Shown here: one piece after another, positions 40,662 to 48,097 of the stretch
Numbering within the stretch: the first letter of the stretch is position 1
How the letters are laid out: each line of letters opens with the position of its first letter
From: JBBQRS01 sp038214535
GTDB taxonomy: Bacteria > Chloroflexota > Anaerolineae > CG2-30-64-16
Assembly (NCBI GenBank): GCA_038214535.1
Contig: JBBQRS010000022.1
Location: forward strand, 1-49,192
Length of the DNA stretch: 49,192 nt
Reading direction: 5' to 3'
Notes under the pieces: generated by a model
Database searches by the model: none
What the model was told of the DNA's origin: nothing
What the model saw: only the letters and a program-made list of their open reading frames with translations
Position numbers and translations under genes: made by a program

Positions 40662-43259
40662 TCAACTCTGGTCTGCGGCGCCCGACCAGAAGGCGGCCAC
40701 CTGCTGGGCCAGTTCCTGATGATCGGGATGGGTTAAGTGTGGGTCTTCGGCGAAGAGGCGCTGTGCGGCGGCGCGCGCCAGCTCCAGCGTGCGCAGGTCG
40801 CCCAGTTCGGCCGTCTGGAGCGGCGGTAAGCCGCTCTGGCGCGTCCCGAAGAAATCGCCCGGCCCGCGCATTTCCAGGTCAATTTGCGCGAGGGCAAAGC
40901 CGTCATTATTGGTTTCCAACGCCTGAAGCCGTTGTGCGCCGTCGCCTGCGTCTGCATCGGAAAGCAGGATGCAATAGGATTCGTGTTGGCCGCGCCCCAC
41001 GCGCCCGCGGAATTGGTGCAATTGCGCAAGGCCAAACCGTTCCGCACCTTCGATGACGATGACCGTCGCATTGGGCACATCAATGCCCACCTCGACGATG
41101 CTGGTCGCGACCAGGACATCGAACTCTCCGTCGCTGAAGGCGCGCATCACGGTGTCCTTCTCGTCCCCTTTGAGCCGCCCATGCAGCAGGCCCAGGCGCA
41201 AGTCAGGGAACACCTCACGACCCAGGCGCTCATGTTCGGTGACAGCGGCCAGCACGTCCGGCTGCTCGCCCTCCTCCACCAGCGGATAGACCATGAACGC
41301 CTGCCGGCCGCTCTCGACCTGCCGGCGGATGAACGCATAGGCGCGCTCTCGTTGCACCGAGGTGAGCCATTTGGTCTTGATGGGCGTCCGGCCCGGCGGC
41401 ATTTCGTCAATCACGGAAACGTCGAGGTCGCCGTAGAGCGTCAGGGCCAGCGAACGCGGGATGGGCGTGGCGCTCATGACCAGCACGTGCGGTTGGATGC
41501 CCTTCTGGCGCAAGGCCGCGCGCTGCTCGACGCCGAACCGGTGTTGTTCGTCCACCACGGCGACGGCCAGCTCCCGAAACGTCACATCCTCCTGAATCAG
41601 CGCGTGGGTGCCGACGGCGATGTCTATATCCCCATTGGCAAGCTCGGCCAGTGCCGCATCGCGTTCACCCTGTGACATGCGCCCGGTGAAGAGCGCGATG
41701 CGCACGGAACGTTGATATTGTGGGTGTGCGATTTCGGCGAACATCTTCGTGAATGAGCGCGCGTGTTGTTCGGCCAGGATTTCGGTGGGGGCCATGATCG
41801 CACCCTGCGCGCCGTTGGCCACGGCCAGCCACAGCGCCGCCGCCGCGACGGCCGTCTTGCCCGACCCGACATCGCCTTGCACCAGGCGGCTCATTGGCTG
41901 AGATCGGCCAAGGTCGCCTACGATCTCTCCCAGGGCGCGCTGCTGGGCCCCGGTGAGCGGGAAGGGTAGCGTGTCTACGAACGCAGCCACCAACGGCGCG
42001 TCCGATGGCAATGGTTTGGCGGTCTGGTCGCGGAAGGTTTTGCGCCGGCTCAGGACGCCCAGTTGCAGCAGGAAGAATTCGTCGAAGCTCAAACGGCGGT
42101 GCGCTTGTTCGAGGCGCAGTTGATTGTCCGGGAAGTGGATTTGGCTCAGGGCCTCGCCCAACGGCATCAGGTCTGCCTGGCGGCGCACATCCTCCGGCAG
42201 GAAATCGGGCAGATCTTCACCCCAGGCGTCCACGGCTTTCTTCATGACGCCGCTCAACCAGTTTGTCGTCAGGCCTTCGGTCTGTGGATAGATGGGCCGG
42301 ATGCGCCCGGTGTTGATATCTTGTTTGTCTAGCGACTCAAGAATCGGGTTGCGCATGAGCGGACGCCCGCGATAGTTGTCTATCTTGCCGCTGAAGCGAT
42401 AGGCGCGCCCGCGCTGAATCTGGCGCTCGATGTAGGGGTTGAACCAGGTCATCATGATCTCGCCGGTGCCGTCGCCGACCACGGCCGTGACCATCTTGCG
42501 GCCCTCCCCGATGATGCGTGATTCGATCTTCCAGACCGTGGCGATGATGGTGACCTGTTCGCCGTGGCGCAAGCGGTCAATCGTGCGGAACTGACTGTAA
42601 TCTTCGTAGCGGTGAGGCAGCAGATAGAGCAAATCGCGGATCGAGTGAACGCCGAGCTTCTCGAGTTTTTGCGCCTGGGCCGGCCCCACCGAAGGGAGGC
42701 GTGTGACGTCCGCCTCCAGTCCAAAAGCCGGGAGTTCCGTTCGTGCAGGCCGCCGGGCAGGGTCCTTTGTCCTCGGCTCGGTCGTTTGGGTCTCTGCGCG
42801 TGGCGCCGAGGTAGACAGCGTTTCAGGCCGGGGCGTCTGCCTTGGGGCGGGCAGCGGTTCAGGCAGGCCGTTGCCTGGCTTCGATGGCGTGGGCTTGATG
42901 ATGGGCGGCAATGAAGGTTCGGCGGGCCGTTCCGTGGCGTCTTTAACTGTCGCCGGTAGTTCCGCCGGGCTTTCCCCGTCAGCGGATGGGGCAGGCGCGC
43001 CCGACATCGCATCCACGCGGGCCAGTATCTTTTCGATGATGCGTTCGCGGACTGTGGGATCATCGAGCGCGGGATAGCCGAGCATGAGCGCCATGATCTC
43101 ACTGACGGCCGTGTCATCGCTCGTCTCAGCGCGCGCGTCATGCTCCCATCGGCCGGCAAGTTTATCCAGCCCGCCGATCACGGCCTTGTTGCGATAGCCC
43201 TGTTTACGTTCAAGTTCCAGGATCTTGCTGAGCCGGGTGAAGGCGTTGTTCGCGGTCAT
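40662..43259 (-). CDS. recG: ATP-dependent DNA helicase RecG
   Basis: 865 residues. RecG remodels stalled forks and branched DNA. An N-terminal extension of about 190 residues, partly helical and partly Pro/Ser/Thr-rich, precedes the wedge domain (LPSVGPAQAQKLEKLGVHSI, LLPHRYEDYS). The helicase core has motif I GDVGSGKTAVAAAA, DEQH box VVDEQHRFGVEQR, SATPIPRSLALT and the C-terminal QFRGRVGRG. Usual length is near 690-780, so the extension is notable. ATG 43259 overlaps the degV stop in TGATG. Confidence 0.97.
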   Translation of the reverse strand: MTANNAFTRLSKILELERKQGYRNKAVIGGLDKLAGRWEHDARAETSDDTAVSEIMALMLGYPALDDPTVRERIIEKILARVDAMSGAPAPSADGESPAELPATVKDATERPAEPSLPPIIKPTPSKPGNGLPEPLPAPRQTPRPETLSTSAPRAETQTTEPRTKDPARRPARTELPAFGLEADVTRLPSVGPAQAQKLEKLGVHSIRDLLYLLPHRYEDYSQFRTIDRLRHGEQVTIIATVWKIESRIIGEGRKMVTAVVGDGTGEIMMTWFNPYIERQIQRGRAYRFSGKIDNYRGRPLMRNPILESLDKQDINTGRIRPIYPQTEGLTTNWLSGVMKKAVDAWGEDLPDFLPEDVRRQADLMPLGEALSQIHFPDNQLRLEQAHRRLSFDEFFLLQLGVLSRRKTFRDQTAKPLPSDAPLVAAFVDTLPFPLTGAQQRALGEIVGDLGRSQPMSRLVQGDVGSGKTAVAAAALWLAVANGAQGAIMAPTEILAEQHARSFTKMFAEIAHPQYQRSVRIALFTGRMSQGERDAALAELANGDIDIAVGTHALIQEDVTFRELAVAVVDEQHRFGVEQRAALRQKGIQPHVLVMSATPIPRSLALTLYGDLDVSVIDEMPPGRTPIKTKWLTSVQRERAYAFIRRQVESGRQAFMVYPLVEEGEQPDVLAAVTEHERLGREVFPDLRLGLLHGRLKGDEKDTVMRAFSDGEFDVLVATSIVEVGIDVPNATVIVIEGAERFGLAQLHQFRGRVGRGQHESYCILLSDADAGDGAQRLQALETNNDGFALAQIDLEMRGPGDFFGTRQSGLPPLQTAELGDLRTLELARAAAQRLFAEDPHLTHPDHQELAQQVAAFWSGAADQS

Positions 43260-44107
43260 CAACGCGTCCCTTCGTACACAACGACGCCCATCGCTTTGGG
43301 CCCGATGTGCATGGCTAACGAAGGCGGATAGCCGATGACCGGAAATTCCCGATTCGGATAGATCGTTTCCAGGCGCTCGAGCAACTGGGCGGCTTCCGTC
43401 TCGAAGTCATGCTGAATCAGGTGCAGTTGATTGATGCGCGAAAACTCGGAGACAAACTCGTAGAGTTTATCCACGGCGCGGCCATAGCTGCGCACCTTCT
43501 CGACCGGAATCAGATCGCCATCTTCCATCGTCGCAATGGGTTTGACGCCCAGCATCGTCCCCAGCATCGTTTGGGCCGGGCCCAGGCGATCCCACAATTC
43601 GAGATAATCCAGCGTGTCGGAGAAGAAGAGGGCGTACATATGGGGAATCATGCCACGCACAATGCGCACAACTTCAGCCTGGGGCGCGTTGTCTGCGGCC
43701 GCGCGCGCGGCGGCTTCAGCGATCAGGCCCACGCCGGCTGACGTGGTGAGGGTGTCCAGGACGATGATGCGCTGGCGTCCCATGAACCCGCCTGCGGCCT
43801 TTTGCGAGACCTCGGCCATGTCGTTCAACGCGCCGGATGAATGAATGCAGACGATGCAATCGTTGGTCTCGCCCACGGCGCGAAAGAGATCGCGCATGTG
43901 CGCGACGGAAGGCGTCACGATTTTGGCGCTCTGTGGGTCTTTCGCCAGCTTCTTCAAAAAGCTTTCGTCAGTAACGTTGACGCGCTCTGGGTAACTGTGC
44001 GCGCCGATGCGCACGGTGAGCGGCACGACTTCGATGCCAAGCTCTTCGATCAGATCGGGATTGGGCAAGTAAGCATTGCTGTCGGTGACGATTTTAACCT
44101 GTGACAC
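43259..44107 (-). CDS. DegV family fatty-acid-binding protein
   Basis: 282 residues. VKIVTDSNAYLPNPDLIEELGIEVVPLTV is the DegV N-terminus, and HSSGALND and VLDTLTTSAGVGLIAEAA bind the fatty acid. In Firmicutes FakB proteins of this family present fatty acids to the kinase FakA, and the gene here directly follows a FakA-like gene. GTG 44107 is chosen for its GGAG 6 bases upstream and because it gives the usual length; an ATG at 44188 overlaps the previous stop but adds 27 basic residues. Confidence 0.92.
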   Translation of the reverse strand: MSQVKIVTDSNAYLPNPDLIEELGIEVVPLTVRIGAHSYPERVNVTDESFLKKLAKDPQSAKIVTPSVAHMRDLFRAVGETNDCIVCIHSSGALNDMAEVSQKAAGGFMGRQRIIVLDTLTTSAGVGLIAEAAARAAADNAPQAEVVRIVRGMIPHMYALFFSDTLDYLELWDRLGPAQTMLGTMLGVKPIATMEDGDLIPVEKVRSYGRAVDKLYEFVSEFSRINQLHLIQHDFETEAAQLLERLETIYPNREFPVIGYPPSLAMHIGPKAMGVVVYEGTR

Positions 44108-44184
44108 GGCTGGCTCCAAGCGAATAGGGCGGGCAGGAATGTGTGCGCGCCGGGTGACATGCGGCCGCCCACCGAAGGGCGTTC

Positions 44185-45915
44185 TCATTCCGCCGAAATG
44201 ATATAGTGATAAAAAGGCTGTCCACCGCGGACGACCTCGATTTCCTGTTTCGGGTATGCGGCCTGCAATTCACCCAGCAAAGCTGCTGCTTCCTTGGGCG
44301 TCGTGGGTTCGCCGTAATACAGGGTGATGACCTCGAGTTCGTCGGCGTGCATCTGCTCTAACAGCGCCCTCACGACGGCGTCGCTGCTGGGGCCGCTGGC
44401 GACCAGTTTGTCGTTGAGCAAGCCGATCACGTCGCCCACCTTTACGTCAATTCCATCGAAGCGCGCGTCTTGCACCGCGATCGTGACTTCGCCGGTCTGC
44501 ACAGATTGTATGGTCGCAGTCATGGTCTGCACGTTGCGTTCCAGTTTTGCATCCGGGCTTAATGACAGGAGCGCACTGATGCCCTGAGGAATACTGTGCG
44601 TGGGTATAACGATCACGTTCTTGTTATCGCCGACCAGCGATTGCGCCTGCTGCGCGGCCATCACGATGTTGCCGTTATTCGGCAGGATGATGACATCTTC
44701 TACCGGTAGCTTCTGAATCGCATCCAGGATGTCCCGGGTGCTGGGGTTCATCGTTTGCCCGCCGGAGATGATGATGTGTGTGCCGAGGCTGCGAAAGACT
44801 TCAGCGATACCGTCACCCTGCGCCACGACGATGATGCCGGGGTTGGTGACGTTGGTGAGGACTGCGCCGTCCTCTGCGGCGACTTCGGTTTGGGCGGCTT
44901 CAACCGGCATTTCGGGTACGATCATGTCGTCCATGTTCTCAACGACGACATCCGTCAGGAACCCCAGACCGATAAGGTAGCTGAGCGGGACGCCGGGATC
45001 GGGGACGTGTACGTGAACCTTGACGAGGTTCGCGTCGCCTTCTACCAGCGGGCAATCGCCCATATTCGTGATTCGCTCTCGAATGGCTTCAACATCGAGG
45101 TTTGCGCCCTCGATGAGGCATTGCACGTCGAACCCGTAGTTGACTTCGGGCAACGGACGGCTCCCCTTGGCCGGGCGAGCCGGGGCCGATGGGGTCGCGA
45201 TCAGTTCGGTTAGCGCTGCGGCATTGGTCTGGCCCGTCAGGCCGCGATACATGCCTTCCAGGATATACAACAAGCCCTTACCGCCGCTGTCTACTTTGCC
45301 TGCCTCGGCCAGGACGGGCAACAGGGTTGGCGTCAGTTCGACAGCCTCGTCCGCCGCGCGCACCGTCTCGTGCAAGATGAAACGCAGGTCGGGGTCTATG
45401 GCGGCGGCCCGTTCCGCCGCGGTGGACGCCTCGCGGACGACTGTCAGGATCGTCCCCTCAACCGGCCGATTGACGCCTTTGTAGGCCAGCCGGCTGCCTT
45501 CTGCCAGAGCGGCCGCGAAACGCGGACCGGTCAGTGTGATTTGATCATCCAGGCTACGCGACATGCCGCGCAGGATTTGTGACAGGATGACGCCGGAATT
45601 TCCCCGCGCGCCCATCAGTGCGCCTTGCGCCGCGGCGCGTGCGAGTTCCGATGTGCTGTCTGCGCCGGAACGATCAACCTCTTGCACCGCCGAGCGCATC
45701 GTCAGCAGCATGTTCGTGCCGGTATCGCCATCGGGAACCGGGAAGACGTTCAGTGAGTTCACGATCTCGCGATGCTGGTCGAGCCACATCAGCCCGGATT
45801 GCAACAGGTCGCGAAATTGCTCCGCGCTCAAGGATGTCACCGGTATATTTTCGGGCATCGGCTCCTGCCCGCCGCCGGTTGATTGTTTGCTAACATTCTG
45901 GTTTGTTCCTGCCAA
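44185..45915 (-). CDS. DAK2-domain fatty acid kinase-like protein (FakA/YloV family)
   Basis: 576 residues. The N-terminal DAK2 domain has NVFPVPDGDTGTNM (nucleotide and metal binding), GARGNSGVILSQILRG and DSGGKGLLYILEGMY. The C-terminal half (from about 235) resembles the FakA C-terminal domains that dock the FakB partner. It should phosphorylate fatty acids carried by the DegV protein encoded next, for entry into phospholipid synthesis. TTG 45915 has GGAGG 9 bases upstream; ATG 45858 is a good alternative. It follows an Asp23-like gene, the usual order. Confidence 0.93.
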   Translation of the reverse strand: MAGTNQNVSKQSTGGGQEPMPENIPVTSLSAEQFRDLLQSGLMWLDQHREIVNSLNVFPVPDGDTGTNMLLTMRSAVQEVDRSGADSTSELARAAAQGALMGARGNSGVILSQILRGMSRSLDDQITLTGPRFAAALAEGSRLAYKGVNRPVEGTILTVVREASTAAERAAAIDPDLRFILHETVRAADEAVELTPTLLPVLAEAGKVDSGGKGLLYILEGMYRGLTGQTNAAALTELIATPSAPARPAKGSRPLPEVNYGFDVQCLIEGANLDVEAIRERITNMGDCPLVEGDANLVKVHVHVPDPGVPLSYLIGLGFLTDVVVENMDDMIVPEMPVEAAQTEVAAEDGAVLTNVTNPGIIVVAQGDGIAEVFRSLGTHIIISGGQTMNPSTRDILDAIQKLPVEDVIILPNNGNIVMAAQQAQSLVGDNKNVIVIPTHSIPQGISALLSLSPDAKLERNVQTMTATIQSVQTGEVTIAVQDARFDGIDVKVGDVIGLLNDKLVASGPSSDAVVRALLEQMHADELEVITLYYGEPTTPKEAAALLGELQAAYPKQEIEVVRGGQPFYHYIISAE

Positions 45916-45973
45916 CTGCCCGATCCTCCGTTATTCCTGGATTTGGCATAGTTGTGACGATATTTCAACCCGT

Positions 45974-46333
45974 TCAATTGTCTTCAGACGGGATGCGCAA
46001 GCCCTGGACATGGACATTCACCTCGGCGACGGGAATGCCCAGGGTCTGCTCCAGCGCGTATTTGACGTTGGTCATGACGCCGTTCGCAACTTCGGAAATG
46101 CGCGTGCCATATTGGACGACCACATACAGGTCAACAATGATGTCGCCATCACGGGTTTGCACGTTGACGCCGCGGCCCCACCGTTCCGGCTGGAGCAGGT
46201 CGGCCAGACCATCAATCAGATTTCTGTTCGCCATTCCCACGACGCCATAAGACTGGAGCACAGCGTCGCCCGCAATGGCGGCGACTGCTTGCGACGAGAC
46301 CTCGATCCGGCCGCGTTTGCTATCATTTACCAT
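45974..46333 (-). CDS. Asp23/Gls24 family protein
   Basis: 119 residues. RGRIEVSSQAVAAIAGDAVLQSYGVVGMA and NVQTRDGDIIVDLYVVVQYGTRI, with VNVHVQGLRIP at the end, are family features. ATG 46333 has AAGGAGG 7 bases upstream; codons further upstream to 46429 lie in the leader. It is the first gene of the FakA-DegV-RecG series and is divergent from rpmB, an arrangement found in many bacteria. Confidence 0.92.
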   Translation of the reverse strand: MVNDSKRGRIEVSSQAVAAIAGDAVLQSYGVVGMANRNLIDGLADLLQPERWGRGVNVQTRDGDIIVDLYVVVQYGTRISEVANGVMTNVKYALEQTLGIPVAEVNVHVQGLRIPSEDN

Positions 46334-46390
46334 GCTGGCGCCTCCTTCATAATCTTCTCTTCTATGTACTGCACGAACGGTCCGATAGTT

Positions 46391-46419
46391 TTGCGCAAAT
46401 GCCGTGTGTATGGTAACAT
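46391..46419 (+). promoter_or_regulatory. Promoter of rpmB
   Basis: TTGCGC (46391-46396) and TAACAT (46414-46419) are 17 bp apart, with extended -10 TGG. The leader of about 73 nucleotides contains a hairpin GACCGAG/CTCGGTC (46433-46455). Confidence 0.6.
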
Positions 46420-46498
46420 ATTTTATCACTGCGACCGAGTCCGCAAGGCTCGGTCATCAATTTGTTCAGGTTCAAAGCATTCAGCAGGGGGTAATCGC

Positions 46499-46681
46499 AT
46501 GGCCAAGTGTCAGGTTTGCGGCAAGGGGCCACAGTTTGGAAATAGCGTCAGCCACTCGATGCGCCACACGAAGCGCACCTGGAAGGTCAACACGCAGCGG
46601 GTTACCGTGGTTGAGAACGGCGTCGAGAAACGCGTGTACATGTGCACACGCTGTATCAAAACCCGACAAAAGACCGCTTGA
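46499..46681 (+). CDS. rpmB: 50S ribosomal protein L28
   Basis: 60 residues, the normal short bL28. MAKCQVCGKGPQFGNSVSHS and TKRTWKVNTQRV are diagnostic, and CQVC...CTRC makes the zinc-binding version of the protein. AGGGGG lies upstream of the ATG. It is a single-gene unit with its own promoter, leader hairpin and terminator. Confidence 0.97.
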   Translation: MAKCQVCGKGPQFGNSVSHSMRHTKRTWKVNTQRVTVVENGVEKRVYMCTRCIKTRQKTA

Positions 46682-46709
46682 ATTCGTCTTGGTCCAAAAC
46701 TGGGCAAAC

Positions 46710-46740
46710 GGCCGGCGTGCATCGCCGGCCCTTGCTTTTA
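46710..46740 (+). terminator. Terminator after rpmB
   Basis: GGCCGGCG (46710-46717) pairs with CGCCGGCC (46723-46730), loop 5 bases, followed by CTTGCTTTTA. It stands between convergent rpmB and rpe and may serve both. Confidence 0.8.
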
Positions 46741-46747
46741 ATGCCCC

Positions 46748-47413
46748 TCACGCGATCAACGCGGCTGCATGTTTCAAGGCCCGAATCCCTGCCTTGACGC
46801 CTCCGGTATAGTTGTAAATCGCGCTGCCGGCCACCAGCACACGCGCCCCTGCGGCCACAACTTCCGGCGTGGTGTCGGCGTCTATGCCGCCATCCACCTC
46901 GATCTCCGCGCGTGAGCCGTTATCGGCGATCATCTGCGTCAAACGGGCGACCTTGTCAGTCATGGTCGGGATGTAACTCTGTCCACCGAAGCCGGGATTG
47001 ACCGTCATCACAAGCACCTGATCCACGTAGGGCAAGATCTCGCGGAGGGTTTCCAGTGAAGTCGCCGGATTTAACGTGACGCCGGGCAGCACGCCCAACT
47101 GCCGGATGAACTCAATCGTGCGGTGAAGATGGGGGCAAGTCTCCACATGCACCGTGAGAATCGTGGCCCCGGCCGCGGCAAAGTCCACCAGATAGCGATC
47201 CGGCGCTTCGATCATCAAATGCACGTCCAGCGGCAGTTCTGTGACTCGACGAAGGGCGGCAACGACGGGGGGGCCGACGGTGATGTTGGGCACGAAATGC
47301 CCATCCATCACATCCACGTGGATATAATCTGCGCCGGCGTCTTCGGCTGCGCGCACGGCAGCTTCCAAATTCGCAAAATCTGCCGATAATATGGACGGTG
47401 CAATCTTAATCAC
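46748..47413 (-). CDS. rpe: Ribulose-phosphate 3-epimerase
   Basis: 221 residues. KIAPSILSADFANLE, HVDVMDGHFVPNITVGPPVV with the metal-binding His and Asp, HLMIEAPDRYL, VMTVNPGFGGQSYI and EVDGGIDADT are all present. It interconverts ribulose-5-phosphate and xylulose-5-phosphate in the pentose phosphate pathway. GTG 47413 has GGAG 5 bases upstream; codons further up to 47446 are less likely. Confidence 0.97.
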   Translation of the reverse strand: MIKIAPSILSADFANLEAAVRAAEDAGADYIHVDVMDGHFVPNITVGPPVVAALRRVTELPLDVHLMIEAPDRYLVDFAAAGATILTVHVETCPHLHRTIEFIRQLGVLPGVTLNPATSLETLREILPYVDQVLVMTVNPGFGGQSYIPTMTDKVARLTQMIADNGSRAEIEVDGGIDADTTPEVVAAGARVLVAGSAIYNYTGGVKAGIRALKHAAALIA

Positions 47414-47456
47414 AGGCGCTCCAGGGCGGGTTGCACCACCCGGCAATTATTGCTGG

Positions 47457-47462
47457 TATAAT
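47457..47462 (+). promoter_or_regulatory. Extended -10 promoter before the helical small-protein gene
   Basis: A perfect TATAAT (47457-47462) preceded by TGG. A possible -35, TTGCAC (47431-47436), is 20 bp away, too far for good use, so the extended -10 probably dominates. The resulting leader is about 165 nucleotides. Confidence 0.55.
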
Positions 47463-47479
47463 AGACACTTAACAAACAA

Positions 47480-47593
47480 ATGATACACCCGAGCGGGCGA
47501 AATGGCAAAGATTTCGCCCGCGCCGAGATGTTCGGCGCGGCAGTTTGCGCGTCAGGTCGTGCGCCGTGCAACCGCAAACCCGCTTTCACGTAA
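47480..47593 (+). other. Structured leader with a possible 37-codon frame
   Basis: Within the leader, CGGGCGAAAT (47494-47503) pairs perfectly with ATTTCGCCCG (47511-47520), and GCGCCGA (47520-47526) with TCGGCGC (47532-47538). An ATG at 47480 opens 37 codons (starting MIHPSGRNGKDF) across both hairpins and ends in TAA 47593. There is no ribosome-binding site for it, but it lies about 11 bases from the predicted start of the RNA. I do not recognise a riboswitch. Confidence 0.3.
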
Positions 47594-47632
47594 AACAAAA
47601 TAGACCAGTATGAGATTTCACAGGAGGATCAA

Positions 47633-48022
47633 ATGAGCGAGGAAGGCAAACAAGAGCGTAGCGTCTCCGATGAGCTTAACCGGCTCGGCCGGCAGTTCTC
47701 TGAAGTGATTCGCACGACCTGGGAGAGCGAGGATCGCAAGCGGATTCAGGACGAGATCATCGAGGGGCTGAAGCGCTTCGGCGACGAGGTTGCCGGGGCC
47801 TTGAACAAGGTCGCCGAGAGCGACACCGGCAAGCAAGCCACGACGCAGACCGAGAAGGTGATTGCCGATGTCAAGGAGTCAGGCGTGGCTGAAGATGTTC
47901 GCAAAGGGCTGCTTCAGGGGCTCGACGCACTGAACCGCGAACTCGGCAAGCTCTCGGAAAGACTGGAGAAAGAGGCGAAAGCCGAGCCGGAACAGACCGA
48001 GCCGCCGGCGCCTGAAGCCTGA
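47633..48022 (+). CDS. Small helical charged protein of unknown function
   Basis: 129 residues, almost wholly helical and highly charged, with no transmembrane segment. Repeated amphipathic stretches include ELNRLGRQFSEVIRTTWES, GLKRFGDEVAGALNKVAES and GLLQGLDALNRELGKLSERL, followed by a Glu/Pro tail. The first resembles segments in small Chloroflexota proteins that follow stress or chaperone genes, but I cannot name the family. GGAGG lies 5 bases before the ATG. Its long structured leader suggests post-transcriptional control. Confidence 0.75.
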   Translation: MSEEGKQERSVSDELNRLGRQFSEVIRTTWESEDRKRIQDEIIEGLKRFGDEVAGALNKVAESDTGKQATTQTEKVIADVKESGVAEDVRKGLLQGLDALNRELGKLSERLEKEAKAEPEQTEPPAPEA

Positions 48023-48029
48023 TTTACTG

Positions 48030-48066
48030 CGCGCCGCCCGGATTGCATGATTCGGGCCGCGCGTTT
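48030..48066 (+). terminator. Probable terminator after the helical protein gene
   Basis: CGCGC-C-GCCCG (48030-48040) pairs with CGGGC-C-GCGCG (48053-48063) with one mismatch, followed by TTT. It stands between convergent genes. Confidence 0.55.
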
Positions 48067-48097
48067 CGCAGCGGCGCAGCGCCCCATCTCCGCGCGA

